From positions 1,422,501 to 1,486,500 of the forward strand of contig CP063167.1 in NCBI GenBank assembly GCA_016806145.1: a stretch of 64,000 bases of DNA. The letters are read 5' to 3'. The DNA comes from Variovorax paradoxus (GTDB taxonomy: Bacteria; Pseudomonadota; Gammaproteobacteria; Burkholderiales; Burkholderiaceae_C). Of the stretch, positions 52,203 through 61,024 are shown one piece after another (within the stretch, counting starts at the first letter, position 1; each line of letters begins with the position of its first letter). Position numbers and translations under genes: made by a program. Under the pieces are notes generated by a model, which was given only the letters and a program-made list of their open reading frames with translations, did not search any database and had not been told where the DNA came from.

Positions 52203-52685
52203 ATGGCAGCCTCCCGCCCCGAGAACATCTTCGATCTGCTGCAGGTGGCGCAAGCCGGCCTCAAGGAAGCACGCGCCGACGACGGCGCGCTGCTGCTGAT
52301 GCATTTCGCGTTCCGCGGCCTGGTCGCGAAGGCCGACCTGTTCCTGGCCGGCCATGGCCTGTCGCGCGTCCATCACCGCATGCTCTATGCGATCGCGCGC
52401 ACCGACGGCATCGCGGTCGGCCAGCTGATCGCGCTGCTGGGCGTGTCGAAGCAGGCGATGCACCGGCCGCTCAAGCATCTGCAGGAACAGGGGCTGGTGC
52501 TGGCCGAGCGCAGCCCGCACGAGCATCGCAGCAAGCTGCTGCGGCTCACGCGCGAGGGTGCGCGCATCGAGCGGCAGGCCTCCGCGCACGAGGCGGCGGC
52601 GATGGAGCGCGCGCTGAAGTCGGTGGGCGAGAGCGAGCGCCAGGCCTGGCGCACGGTCATGCTCGAGCTGGCGCGGCAGATCTAG
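52203..52685 (+). CDS. MarR family transcriptional regulator
   Basis: Winged-helix regulator of 160 residues: LSRVHHRMLYAIARTDGIAVGQLIALLGVSKQAMHRPLKHLQEQGLVLAERSPHEHRSKLLRLTREG gives the complete DNA-binding domain and wing. It lies 51 bases after the acylase on the same strand and may regulate that operon together with the AraC protein. Convergent with the next lysR gene, with a four-base overlap of stop codons. Confidence 0.92.
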   Translation: MAASRPENIFDLLQVAQAGLKEARADDGALLLMHFAFRGLVAKADLFLAGHGLSRVHHRMLYAIARTDGIAVGQLIALLGVSKQAMHRPLKHLQEQGLVLAERSPHEHRSKLLRLTREGARIERQASAHEAAAMERALKSVGESERQAWRTVMLELARQI

Positions 52686-53671
52686 GCCGCCGAGATGCCC
52701 GCGCTCTCGAAGTAGGCGTCGCGTTGCTGGCGGAAACGCGCCGCCTCGTCGAGCAGCCAGGCCAGCACGGTCGGCGTGGCGGGATGGGAAGGGCTGCCGA
52801 TGAAGCGGTACGTCGCGTTGGAAAGCACCCGCTGGCGGAATGCGAGCACCAGCCGTCCCGACGTGAGGTAGTGCAGCACGAGCGCCAGCCGCCCCATGGC
52901 GATGCCTTGGCCTCCCAGTGCCGCCTGCACCGCCAACAGCGACAGGTTGAACTGCGTCCCCTGCCGCAGCGCCGAGGGCGCCAGGTCCACGCCCACGGCG
53001 CCGAGCCACTGCGCCCACTCCTCCGTCGGCTCGCCGCCTTCCCCCGGGTCCGCGGCATGCAGCAGCTGCGAGCCCTTGAGCTTGCTCGCCTTGCGCAACT
53101 CGGGATGGGCCTGCATGAAGCTCGGCGCGGCGACCGGCACCAGCCATTCGTCGAGCAGGTCGACCGCTTTCGCATCCTCGCTGCCCGCGGCACCCAGCCG
53201 CACTGCCGCGGCGATGCCTTCGCGCGACATGCGCGAGGGATCGACGCGGTCGGACTCTCCGACCACCCGGAACGCCATGTCCGGATTGGCGCGGTAGAGG
53301 CTGCCCAGCCGCAGCGTGAGCCACAGCATGGCGAGCGACGGCGAGCAACTGATGTTGACCGGCTCGCCCACATGCGCGAGCTGCAGCCGGTGCACGGTGC
53401 TCGCCAGGTTGCGGAACGACTCGCGCGTTGCCGCGTAGAGCTGTTCCCCCTGCGGCGTCAGCGCCAGTCCCGCGGGCGTGCGCAGCAGCAGCACGTGTCC
53501 GAGCCGGTCCTCCAGTCGCTTGACCTGCTGGCTCACTGCGCCCTGCGAGACGTGCAGCTCCGCGGCCGCCTTGGTGAAGCTGCCACAGCGCGCGGCCGCG
53601 TCGAAGCAGCGCAGCCACGCCAGCAGCGAGGGGGACAGTGAGGGCGTGGTGCTCGGGCTCATTAGTTTCAT
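52682..53671 (-). CDS. LysR family regulator (GcvA-like)
   Basis: Regulator of 329 residues. Helix-turn-helix: LLAWLRCFDAAARCGSFTKAAAELHVSQGAVSQQVKRLEDRLGHVLLLRTPAGLALT; the effector domain begins near residue 95 and includes GIAMGRLALVLHYLTSGRL. It is divergent from the M81 peptidase gene across 82 bases that contain TATAAA and CCATTGATGG, so it probably regulates that gene. Confidence 0.92.
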   Translation of the reverse strand: MKLMSPSTTPSLSPSLLAWLRCFDAAARCGSFTKAAAELHVSQGAVSQQVKRLEDRLGHVLLLRTPAGLALTPQGEQLYAATRESFRNLASTVHRLQLAHVGEPVNISCSPSLAMLWLTLRLGSLYRANPDMAFRVVGESDRVDPSRMSREGIAAAVRLGAAGSEDAKAVDLLDEWLVPVAAPSFMQAHPELRKASKLKGSQLLHAADPGEGGEPTEEWAQWLGAVGVDLAPSALRQGTQFNLSLLAVQAALGGQGIAMGRLALVLHYLTSGRLVLAFRQRVLSNATYRFIGSPSHPATPTVLAWLLDEAARFRQQRDAYFESAGISAA

Positions 53672-53753
53672 TGAGGCAGGAGCACTATAAATCCATTGAT
53701 GGTTGCTGGTTCGACGCGAAGAATCGCCTCAACAAAACTGATGTGGAGTCGAT

Positions 53754-55250
53754 ATGCGCGTACTGGTGGCCGGGTTCAAGCACGAGACGAACACCTTTGC
53801 CTCGAACCGCGCCGATTGGGCCGCCTTCGAGCGCGGCGAGAGCTTTCCGAAACCCACGCACGGCGACGCGATGCTGGCGATGATCTCGAAGGTGGACGTC
53901 TCCGCCAGCGGTTTCGCCAGCGTCGCGAAGCGCCATGGCTGGACGCTGGTTCCGAGCCTGTGGGCTGGGGCCGTTCCCTCGTCATACATCACCGACGATG
54001 CCTTCGAGCGCATCTGCGACACCATCCTGCGTGACGTGAAGACGCTTGCATACGACGCCATCTACCTCGAGCTGCACGGCGCCGCCATGAGCGAGTCGTT
54101 CGACGATGCCGAGGGCGAACTGCTCGCGCGCATCCGAAAGGCCGTCGGCAGGAACGTGCCGCTCGTGGCGAGCCTGGACCTGCATGCCAACGTCACCCGC
54201 GCGATGCTCGCGCATGCCGATGCGCTGGTGGCGTTCCGCACCTATCCGCACATCGACTACGTGAAGACGGGCGAGCGCACGGCGGACCTGCTCGCTCGAT
54301 TGACGCGCCATGGCGGGCGCGAGCCTTCGCATTGCGAACGCCTTCCCTTCCTCATCTCGGTGAGCATGCAGAGCACATCGGCCGAACCTGCCCGAGGCTG
54401 CTATGAACTGCTCGAGGACATCGATCGACGGCTGGGCACGGTCTCCAGCTTCTGCATGGCTTTCCCGGCCTCGGACTTCGAGGAATGCGGGCCGACCGTC
54501 TGGTCCCATGGCGAGCGTGCGCGCGAGGCCGTGGCCCTGCTCCATGCGCATGTCGGCGAGCCCGGACAGTGGCGGTTGAAGGCGCTGGACGCCAACGAGG
54601 CCGTGAACGCCGCCTTGCAGCGCGCCGACCGGAGCTCGCGCACCGTAGTGGTCGCGGACCTGCAGGACAACCCCGGCGTCGGCGGCACCGCGTCCACTAC
54701 CGGCATGCTGCATGCGCTGCTCGATGCCGGCGCGGGTCGCCGCTTTCCGGACCGGGTGGCGCTGGGCGTGCTCTACGACCCCGCGGCGGCAGCCTTGGCG
54801 CACCGTGCCGGCATCGGCCAGACGATCGACTGCGCCGTCGGAGAGTCGCTGGCCACGCCCATAGGCCAGAGCGAGCCGCCGTTGCAGGGCAGGTTCAGGG
54901 TCCGTTCGCTCTCCGATGGCATGGTCACCTTCAAGGGGCCGAAGATGACCGGGTTCCAGGCCGTGCTCGGTCCCACCGCCTGCCTGGAGATCGAGGGCGT
55001 GCTCATCGTGGTCTCCAGCGGACGTATCGGCACACAGGACCGCGAGCTCTTTCGCATGGTCGACATCGCGCCGGAGGCGATGAAGATCGTCGTCGTCAAG
55101 AGTTCGCACCACTTCCGCGCTGACTTCGAGCCGCTGACCGAGCAGCCCGAAACCGATGTCGTGATCGCGCACGCGAAGGGAATGTTCCCCTCCGATCCCG
55201 GGGCATTGACGTGGAAGAAGCTGTCCCCTGCCACGCGCACGCGGCCCTGA
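53754..55250 (+). CDS. M81 family metallopeptidase (MlrC/microcystinase C-like)
   Basis: Zinc enzyme of 498 residues. The N-terminal strand RVLVAGFKHETNTFA carries the first ligands, followed by YLELHGAAMSE, SLDLHANVT and the acidic helices; QDNPGVGGTASTTGML starts the C-terminal domain. MlrC finishes breakdown of microcystin peptides in sphingomonads. In Burkholderiales, homologs occur with transport genes and probably act on unknown small amides or peptides. No signal peptide, so cytoplasmic. Followed by a lysR gene and a Bug gene. Confidence 0.92.
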   Translation: MRVLVAGFKHETNTFASNRADWAAFERGESFPKPTHGDAMLAMISKVDVSASGFASVAKRHGWTLVPSLWAGAVPSSYITDDAFERICDTILRDVKTLAYDAIYLELHGAAMSESFDDAEGELLARIRKAVGRNVPLVASLDLHANVTRAMLAHADALVAFRTYPHIDYVKTGERTADLLARLTRHGGREPSHCERLPFLISVSMQSTSAEPARGCYELLEDIDRRLGTVSSFCMAFPASDFEECGPTVWSHGERAREAVALLHAHVGEPGQWRLKALDANEAVNAALQRADRSSRTVVVADLQDNPGVGGTASTTGMLHALLDAGAGRRFPDRVALGVLYDPAAAALAHRAGIGQTIDCAVGESLATPIGQSEPPLQGRFRVRSLSDGMVTFKGPKMTGFQAVLGPTACLEIEGVLIVVSSGRIGTQDRELFRMVDIAPEAMKIVVVKSSHHFRADFEPLTEQPETDVVIAHAKGMFPSDPGALTWKKLSPATRTRP

Positions 55251-55262
55251 GGGAGCGTGGCC

Positions 55263-56210
55263 ATGTTTCGCCTCGGCCTGCACCACCTCGAGACGCTGTT
55301 CTGGATCGATCGGCTCGGCTCCTTCGCGGCCGCGGCGGAACGCCTGAACACCACCCAGTCGGGCATCTCGAGCCGCGTGCGCGAGCTGGAAGCGCGGCTG
55401 AAGACGCGCGTCTTCCAGAAGGAAGGCCGTCGCATGCTGCTGACGCTGCGAGGCCGGGACCTGGTGCGGCGCTGCGAGCCCTTGCTGCAACAGGTGAATG
55501 GCGTGCTGCTGTCGGTGACCGACGAGGCCTACGCGACCGGCACCGTGCGACTCGGTCTCGACGAGATCGCCGCGGCGCCGCGCGTGTTCGGCTTCGTGCA
55601 CGACGTCGGCTCGGACATGCCGCATCTGAACTGGGACCTGATCGTCGATGCCGGCACGGCGCTGCGACAGAAGATCGCCGATGGCGTGCTCGACATGGGC
55701 ATCGTCAGCGGCCCCCTCGATGCGCAGGAACTGGTCGCCCAGCCGATCGGCCGGACCGGGCTGGCCTGGATGGCGAGCGCCACCTACTTCGCCGCAAGGC
55801 ACGACCGGGTGTCGCTGCACGATGGCCCGATCTGGGCCTTGCCGCGTCCCTCGCACCACCATCTGTTGACGACGGGCATGCTGCGCGAGGCCGGCCTGCC
55901 TCCCTCGGGCATCAATGCCTGCAACCACATGCAGGCGATGATCGACATCGTTCGGGCGGGCGCCGGCATCGGCATGCTGCCCGAGCATCTGGTGGGTGAG
56001 GACCTGGCACATGGCGTGCTGCGGCGCCTGGACATCGAGGCCGCGCCTCACGCGCTGGAGCTCCACGCCGTGCGCCGCCGCGACGAGGCCGATCCCATCG
56101 TGCTGCGCGTGTTCGAACGCGCGTCTCGAAGGCTGCGCTCCGCCTCGCCGGAGGCTGTTGCGGTGGCAGCGAACGCGAGTCCGCGCGTGCACGTCCTCAG
56201 TCGACCTTGA
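55263..56210 (+). CDS. LysR family transcriptional regulator
   Basis: Regulator of 315 residues starting 12 bases after the M81 gene; GGGAGCGTGGCC precedes the ATG. Helix-turn-helix: HHLETLFWIDRLGSFAAAAERLNTTQSGISSRVRELEARLKTRVFQKEGR. The effector domain includes [12 protein letters not shown] and INACNHMQAMIDIVRAGAGIGMLPEHLV. Its 3' end overlaps the convergent Bug gene by 14 bases. It may control both the M81 gene and the Bug gene. Confidence 0.92.
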   Translation: MFRLGLHHLETLFWIDRLGSFAAAAERLNTTQSGISSRVRELEARLKTRVFQKEGRRMLLTLRGRDLVRRCEPLLQQVNGVLLSVTDEAYATGTVRLGLDEIAAAPRVFGFVHDVGSDMPHLNWDLIVDAGTALRQKIADGVLDMGIVSGPLDAQELVAQPIGRTGLAWMASATYFAARHDRVSLHDGPIWALPRPSHHHLLTTGMLREAGLPPSGINACNHMQAMIDIVRAGAGIGMLPEHLVGEDLAHGVLRRLDIEAAPHALELHAVRRRDEADPIVLRVFERASRRLRSASPEAVAVAANASPRVHVLSRP

Positions 56211-57171
56211 CGCCCACGCGCTGGATCACCTGCTCGTTGCGGACCACCTCGGCCTTCATGAATTCGACCATCTGCGCAGGCGTCATGCGCCGCAGCTGAA
56301 TCCCCTGCATCTGCAGCGCCTTCTTCATCTCGGGCTGTGCCAGCGCGGCTTCGATCTCCCGGCGCCGCGCCGCCGCGCTGTCCGCCGGAATGCCTGCGGG
56401 GCTGACGATCGCGAGCCAGGCATCGACATCGAACTTGGGGAACCCGCTTTCCGCGAGCGTCGGCACCTGCGGCGCGATCTCCGTGCGCGTGGGCGTGTTC
56501 ACCGCGATGGCCTTGAGCTTGCCCGCGGCGATGTGCGGCGCCGCGCCCTGCGCGGAGACGAACGCGATGTCCAGGATGCCGGCGAGCAGGTCGTTCGTGA
56601 TCTGTGCCGAGCCCTTGTAGAAGATGCGGTTGGTCGCGATGCCCGCCTGTTCCTTGAAGACCTCGCTGGCGATCTGGTACACGCTGCCGGTCACCAGCCC
56701 CTCCGCCAGGGTTGTGGAGCGGGATTTCGCGAGCTTCACCAACTCCGCCGCCGTCGATGCCCCGACGTTGTTCGAGGCGACCAGCATCATCGGCAGGCTG
56801 CCGATCATCGCGATCGGCTCGAAGTCGGCGATCGCATCGAAAGGAGCGTTCTTGAAGATGCCGGGAATGATCGTGTGGTTGGAGCTGACCACCCCGAGCA
56901 CCAGCCCGTCCTTCGGCGCGCGCGCAAGCTGCTGCGTGCCGACCAGCGAGCCCGCGCCGGCGATGTTCTCGACGACGACGCCACGGCCGCTCTGGCGCCC
57001 CAATGACACCGACAGCGCGCGTGCCAGCGCATCGGCCGCGGAGCCGGGGGGCGTGGGCACGATCAGCTTGAGGGGCGCGGAGGCGTCGGCGGCGAAGCCG
57101 TTGCCGGCAGCGCCGGCGAGCAGTGAAGTCAGACCGACCAGGAAACGGCGGCGGTGGGAGACGGACGGCAT
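56197..57171 (-). CDS. Bug-family (TctC-like) periplasmic binding protein
   Basis: Solute receptor of 324 residues, signal SHRRRFLVGLTSLLAGAAGNGFA/ADASAPLK. The opening strand LKLIVPTPPGSAADALARA, VVVENIAGAGSLVGTQQLA and FYKGSAQITNDLLAG are family marks; PPGSAADA differs from the usual PFxPGGxxD and points to a Bug subgroup. The last residues are VGVKVD. Convergent with the LysR gene of the M81 cluster; it probably captures that cluster's substrate. Confidence 0.9.
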   Translation of the reverse strand: MPSVSHRRRFLVGLTSLLAGAAGNGFAADASAPLKLIVPTPPGSAADALARALSVSLGRQSGRGVVVENIAGAGSLVGTQQLARAPKDGLVLGVVSSNHTIIPGIFKNAPFDAIADFEPIAMIGSLPMMLVASNNVGASTAAELVKLAKSRSTTLAEGLVTGSVYQIASEVFKEQAGIATNRIFYKGSAQITNDLLAGILDIAFVSAQGAAPHIAAGKLKAIAVNTPTRTEIAPQVPTLAESGFPKFDVDAWLAIVSPAGIPADSAAARRREIEAALAQPEMKKALQMQGIQLRRMTPAQMVEFMKAEVVRNEQVIQRVGVKVD

Positions 57172-57340
57172 GGCACTGGGTTCCTTGACACGCGATGGCT
57201 GTTCGAAGCGATGGGATCTCTCCCATCGGCCAGGTCCAGCTTACAGCGGACCTCGCGCGGCGAACGCGCGAGTCTTCGATGCGATTGCATCGTGAATTCC
57301 GATGGATCGCGGTGCGCGTCGTGCCGCCTGTCCGTCGCGG

Positions 57341-57793
57341 TCAGCCCTTCACCATCAGCGTGGCCGAAGCCATCGCATGCAGCTTGCCGTCCGCGCCGCG
57401 CAGCTCCGCATTGCAGATGCCCAGCGAGCGCGTGCGCTCGACCAGCGTGGCGCTCGCCAGGTACTCGGTGTGCGGCGCCAGAGGTCGCAGGTACTTCACG
57501 CTGAGGTCGACGGTGGAGTAGGCCGTGCCCGCGTCGAGCGCCGAATACAGCGCGAGCGCCGCGGCGCCGTCGAGGCAGGTGGCCGCGAAGCCGCCGTGCA
57601 CCATGCCCGCGGGATTGAGATGCCGCTCGTCGGGCGTGACGCGCATGCTGACCTTGCCGGCCTCGATCGCCGAGAGCTGCATCGGCATGGTGTGGGCGAT
57701 GCCCGAGCGCTCGACGCGCCCGTCCATCATGGCTTGCAGGACGTCGAGGCCCGTGGCGGGCGAGGAGGAGGGCGATGGCTGGGAATTTGTCAT
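57341..57793 (-). CDS. PaaI-type hotdog thioesterase
   Basis: Cytoplasmic acyl-CoA thioesterase of the PaaI/YdiI type, 150 residues. Core motif: NPAGMVHGGFAATCLDGAAALALYSAL, where HGG and the following Asp shape the active site, then YSTVDLSVKYLRPL. No ribosome site is visible before the ATG. AATAAT lies six bases upstream of it, so the mRNA may start at the ATG itself. GTCAA-N5-TTGAC immediately precedes the ATG. Confidence 0.9.
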   Translation of the reverse strand: MTNSQPSPSSSPATGLDVLQAMMDGRVERSGIAHTMPMQLSAIEAGKVSMRVTPDERHLNPAGMVHGGFAATCLDGAAALALYSALDAGTAYSTVDLSVKYLRPLAPHTEYLASATLVERTRSLGICNAELRGADGKLHAMASATLMVKG

Positions 57794-57808
57794 GTCAACA
57801 TTATTGAC
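57794..57808. promoter_or_regulatory. Inverted repeat GTCAA-N5-TTGAC at the thioesterase start
   Basis: Perfect 5-base arms directly abutting the ATG of the thioesterase gene, in the gap to the divergent membrane-protein gene. It overlaps a possible -10 element (AATAAT on the minus strand), so a bound protein would block transcription. Confidence 0.4.
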
Positions 57809-57848
57809 CTAAAGTCGCGGTTTCACGAACAAGCCCGGAGACGTTGCA

Positions 57849-58289
57849 TTGCAATCCACGGTCTGGACAGTTCTTCTGCTGCTCAATGCCGCCTGGTTCG
57901 CGCTGGGCGCGCGCTTCTTCTGCCTCGACTCGATGCGTGCCGCGCGGCTGCTCGTGGCGAAGACGGAGCGTGCATCGTCGCTGCTGCCCGCGATCGCCGG
58001 CGCCGTGCGTTTTCTCGGCGCGATGAACCTGGCCTGGCTGGCGTTCTGCCTGATGCTGCTGGCGGGGCACCGGCTGTTCGAGACGCCGGCGCAATCGGCA
58101 TCGATGGCCGCGGTGCTGGCGCTGGTGCATGCGGGGCAGTTCGCGGTCAATGCCCACATGGTGGGCCAGCATCGTCGCGGCAGGTCCGGCAGCTGGGTGG
58201 TGCTGCGCGGGCCGATGCGGCTCATCTTCTTCGTCGATCTGGCGTTCGCGCTGGCGGATGCGGTGTTCGTGGTCTGGGTGCTTGGCTGA
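57849..58289 (+). CDS. Small integral membrane protein, unknown
   Basis: Product of 146 residues with four hydrophobic segments (VLLLLNAAWFALGARFF, AMNLAWLAFCLMLLAG, AAVLALVHAGQFAV, LIFFVDLAFALADAVFVVWVLG). It begins with a TTG codon preceded by CGGAGACG. No family is recognised. Divergent from the thioesterase gene. Confidence 0.65.
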   Translation: MQSTVWTVLLLLNAAWFALGARFFCLDSMRAARLLVAKTERASSLLPAIAGAVRFLGAMNLAWLAFCLMLLAGHRLFETPAQSASMAAVLALVHAGQFAVNAHMVGQHRRGRSGSWVVLRGPMRLIFFVDLAFALADAVFVVWVLG

Positions 58290-58498
58290 GCGGACTGCGT
58301 GTGCGTCGGTTGTCGGGCATCGGCGCCATGCCGGGCATGGAGCGGCTGTGCATGTGGATTCGCCTCGTCTGTCCCGCGAGGTGCTGCCAATCCCTCACGC
58401 TTTTCGGATTTTTCTCTCTCATCGTGGCTTGAACATCGAACTTCGCCCGCCGATTCTTGCGGTGCGCCCGGGAATCGGGTTTTGTGGGAGGAACCATC

Positions 58499-59575
58499 AT
58501 GGGAAGAATCAAGCGCATCGGGTCCACCCTGGACACGTCAGGACCATCCGCGCTGCTGGGCGACATCCGGACTCTGATCGAGATGGCGCGGCAACGCACC
58601 GTCTCGGCGGTGAACAGCGAGCTGACGACGCTTTATTGGCGCATCGGCCAGCGGATCCATACGCAGGTCCTGGAGGGGCGGCGAGCCGACTACGGCGAGG
58701 AGGTGCTGCCCAATCTGGCGGCGCAACTGGTGCGGGACTACGGCGGCAGTTTCTCGGTCAAGAACCTGCGCCGCATGGTGCAGTTTGCCGTCACGTTCCC
58801 GGACGAGCAGATTGTCGTATCGCTGATACGACAATTGAGCTGGACGCACTTCATCGCCCTGATCCCGCTGAAAGACCCGTTCCAGCGCGACTACTACGCG
58901 CAGATGGCCAGCGCCGAGTGCTGGAGCGTGCGGACGCTGCGCGAGCGCATCGACTCGATGCTGTACGAGCGGACGGCGCTGTCCAGGCAGCCGGAAGCGT
59001 TGATCGCACAGGACTTGGCGGCGCTGCAGGGCGCGGAGCGCATGTCGCCGGCGCTGGTCATGCGCGATCCTTACATCCTCGACTTCCTGGGGTTGCGCGA
59101 CACCTGGCAGGAGAGCGATCTCGAGGCGGCCATCATTCGGGAAATGGAGTCCTTCCTGCTGGAATTGGGTGCGGGCTTCACCTTCGTCGCCCGGCAAAAG
59201 CGCATCCAGATCGATGGCGACGATTTCCATCTCGATCTGCTGTTCTACAACCGCAAGCTGCGGCGCCTGGTGGCGGTGGAGCTGAAAGTCGGCGAGTTCA
59301 AGGCGGCATACAAGGGGCAGATGGAGTTGTATCTGCGCTGGCTCGACAGATACGAGAGGGAGCCCGAGGAGGCTTCGCCACTGGGGATCATCCTCTGTAC
59401 CGGCAAGAAATCCGAACAGATCGAACTGCTGGAGCTGAACAAGTCCGGTATCCATGTTGCCGAGTACCTCACCACCCTGCCTCCGCGCGCGGTGCTGATG
59501 GAGCGGCTGCACCAGGCGGCCCGGCGGGCGCAGTTGCAGATCGAACAACGCAAAGCGGATGGGGCTTCGGCCTGA
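58499..59575 (+). CDS. yhcG: YhcG-type PDDEXK nuclease (DUF1016)
   Basis: Product of 358 residues with the two-part DUF1016 architecture. The N-terminal helical domain (about 20-160) has NSELTTLYWRIGQRI, YGEEVLPNLAAQL, FSVKNLRRMVQF and QLSWTHFIALI. The C-terminal PDDEXK nuclease domain (about 190-345) has its catalytic Asp in HLDLLFYN and the ExK in VELKVGEF. Family members are found alone or beside type I restriction systems and are thought to act in DNA processing or defence. Here it is an orphan. GGGAGGAACCATC precedes the ATG. It has more moderate GC than its neighbours, consistent with transfer. Confidence 0.92.
   Translation: MGRIKRIGSTLDTSGPSALLGDIRTLIEMARQRTVSAVNSELTTLYWRIGQRIHTQVLEGRRADYGEEVLPNLAAQLVRDYGGSFSVKNLRRMVQFAVTFPDEQIVVSLIRQLSWTHFIALIPLKDPFQRDYYAQMASAECWSVRTLRERIDSMLYERTALSRQPEALIAQDLAALQGAERMSPALVMRDPYILDFLGLRDTWQESDLEAAIIREMESFLLELGAGFTFVARQKRIQIDGDDFHLDLLFYNRKLRRLVAVELKVGEFKAAYKGQMELYLRWLDRYEREPEEASPLGIILCTGKKSEQIELLELNKSGIHVAEYLTTLPPRAVLMERLHQAARRAQLQIEQRKADGASA
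58811..58835. repeat. 11-3-11 perfect inverted repeat inside yhcG
   Basis: ATTGTCGTATC and GATACGACAAT flank GCT within codons for IVVSLIRQL, just before the conserved QLSWTHF region. Such a long perfect hairpin in coding sequence is unusual; it could be an mRNA structure, a binding or cleavage site, or chance. Confidence 0.5.
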
Positions 59576-59627
59576 GAGCGAGGAATGCGCTAGCCCCCCG
59601 CCCGACCCCAGCTTCACCCGCGCAAAC

Positions 59628-59646
59628 CGATACACCGAACGTATCG
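59628..59646. promoter_or_regulatory. Inverted repeat CGATAC-N7-GTATCG before the CoA-pathway operon
   Basis: Perfect 6-base arms in the 222-base gap (59576-59797) upstream of the CoA-transferase operon, about 75 bases before a possible leader ORF. Operator-like; no regulator gene is adjacent in the window. Confidence 0.35.
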
Positions 59647-59720
59647 CCTGACACAGACACGGTATTTCACGCCCGCCCTCCATCTCCCTAGCATCGTCCC
59701 AACGACGAAAAGGGGATTCC

Positions 59721-59801
59721 ATGGAGACCAGCCCGGCGCCTGCGCGCCCCCGCGCTTCCTTGCGCACCGATGAACGAACGGCCCCGGAGGCCGGCCGATG
59801 A
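59721..59801 (+). CDS. Possible 26-aa leader ORF coupled to the CoA-transferase
   Basis: An ATG preceded by AAAAGGGGATTCC opens a 26-codon frame whose TGA overlaps the CoA-transferase ATG (ATGA). The CoA-transferase itself has only a weak site (CGGAGGCCGGCCG) that lies within this frame. The short ORF may therefore load ribosomes for the operon by coupling; the peptide is Arg/Pro/Ala-rich and unlikely to be functional. Confidence 0.35.
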   Translation: METSPAPARPRASLRTDERTAPEAGR

Positions 59802-61021
59802 GCGGCCCGCTCGAGGGGGTGCGCATAGTCGACATGACGTCGGTGCTGATGGGACCGTACGCGACCCAGATCCTCGGCGACCTCGGCGCGGACGTGATCA
59901 AGATCGAGCCGCCCGGCGGCGACACGGTGCGCGGCATCGGCCCCGCGCGCCATGCGGGCATGGGCGGCATCTTCCTGCATGCCAACCGCAGCAAGCGCAG
60001 CGTGGTGCTCGACCTCAAGCAGCCCGCCGGGCGCGAGGCGCTGCTGCGGCTCGCGGCCGAGGCGGACGTGCTGATCTACAACGTGCGGCCGCAGGCCATG
60101 GCGCGGCTCGGGCTCGGCCATGCCGAGGTCGCGGCGGTCAACCCGCGCATCCTGTACGTCGGTGTCTACGGCTACGGGCAGGACGGGCCCTATGCGGCCA
60201 AGCCGGCCTACGACGACCTGATCCAGGGTGCGGTGGCGATCCCCACGCTGGGCGTGCGCGCGGGCGCGCCGGTGCCGCGCTACGTGCCGAGCGCGATGGT
60301 CGACCGCATCGTCGGCATGAGCGCCGCCAACGCGGTGTCGGCCGGGCTGTTCCATCGCGAGCGCACGGGCCGCGGGCAGGCCATCGACGTGCCGATGTTC
60401 GAGACCATGGCGCAGTTCGTGCTCGGCGACCACATGGGCGGCCAAACCTTCGAGCCGCCGCTGGGCCCGGCCGGCTATGCGCGCCTGCTCAACGAGCAGC
60501 GCCGGCCCTACGCCACGCGCGACGGCCACCTGTGCGTGCTGATCTACAACGACAAGCAGTGGAAGACCTTCTTCGGCCTGATCGGCCGCGCGCAGGCGAT
60601 GGAGGACGACCCGCGCTTCAGCTCGATCGGCGCGCGCACCGAGCACATCGGCGAGCTCTACCAGCTCGTGGGCGAGGCGATGCGCACGCGCACCTCGGCC
60701 GAATGGACGGCGCTGCTCGAGGCCGCCGACATCCCGGTGATGCCGATGCACACGCTGGAATCGCTGCTGGACGACCCGCACCTGGCGGCCGTGGGTTTCT
60801 TCGAGACGGTGGAGCACCCGAGCGAGGGGCGCATGCGCTCGATGGCGATCCCGACGCGCTGGTCGGGCTCGCCGCCTTCGGTGTCGCGCCATGCGCCGCG
60901 GCTCGGCGAGCACAGCGCCGAGGTGCTGGCCGAGGCCGGCTACAGCGCGGCGCAGATCGCGGCGATGGCGGCGCAGGGCGCGACCCTGCTGCCGGCCGAA
61001 ACCTGCACCGAGGCGGGCTGA
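59798..61021 (+). CDS. CaiB/BaiF class III CoA-transferase
   Basis: Transfers CoA between acids, activating an organic acid using succinyl-CoA or another CoA ester; cytoplasmic, 407 residues, the normal family length. Signature regions are LEGVRIVDMTSVLMGPYATQILGDLGADVIKIEPPGGD at the start, KRSVVLDLKQPAGREALLRL, and YDDLIQGAVAIP, whose first Asp is in the position of the catalytic aspartate. It leads an operon with acyl-CoA dehydrogenase, MaoC hydratase, enoyl-CoA hydratase and Bug, i.e. activation, oxidation, hydration and uptake of one acid. Confidence 0.93.
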   Translation: MSGPLEGVRIVDMTSVLMGPYATQILGDLGADVIKIEPPGGDTVRGIGPARHAGMGGIFLHANRSKRSVVLDLKQPAGREALLRLAAEADVLIYNVRPQAMARLGLGHAEVAAVNPRILYVGVYGYGQDGPYAAKPAYDDLIQGAVAIPTLGVRAGAPVPRYVPSAMVDRIVGMSAANAVSAGLFHRERTGRGQAIDVPMFETMAQFVLGDHMGGQTFEPPLGPAGYARLLNEQRRPYATRDGHLCVLIYNDKQWKTFFGLIGRAQAMEDDPRFSSIGARTEHIGELYQLVGEAMRTRTSAEWTALLEAADIPVMPMHTLESLLDDPHLAAVGFFETVEHPSEGRMRSMAIPTRWSGSPPSVSRHAPRLGEHSAEVLAEAGYSAAQIAAMAAQGATLLPAETCTEAG

Positions 61022-61024
61022 GCC

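Noticed and set aside
49638..53618. Long antisense frame (over 1,300 codons) opposite the acylase operon
   Set aside because: Same codon-bias artefact; no domain, no ribosome site, and it covers well-identified genes.
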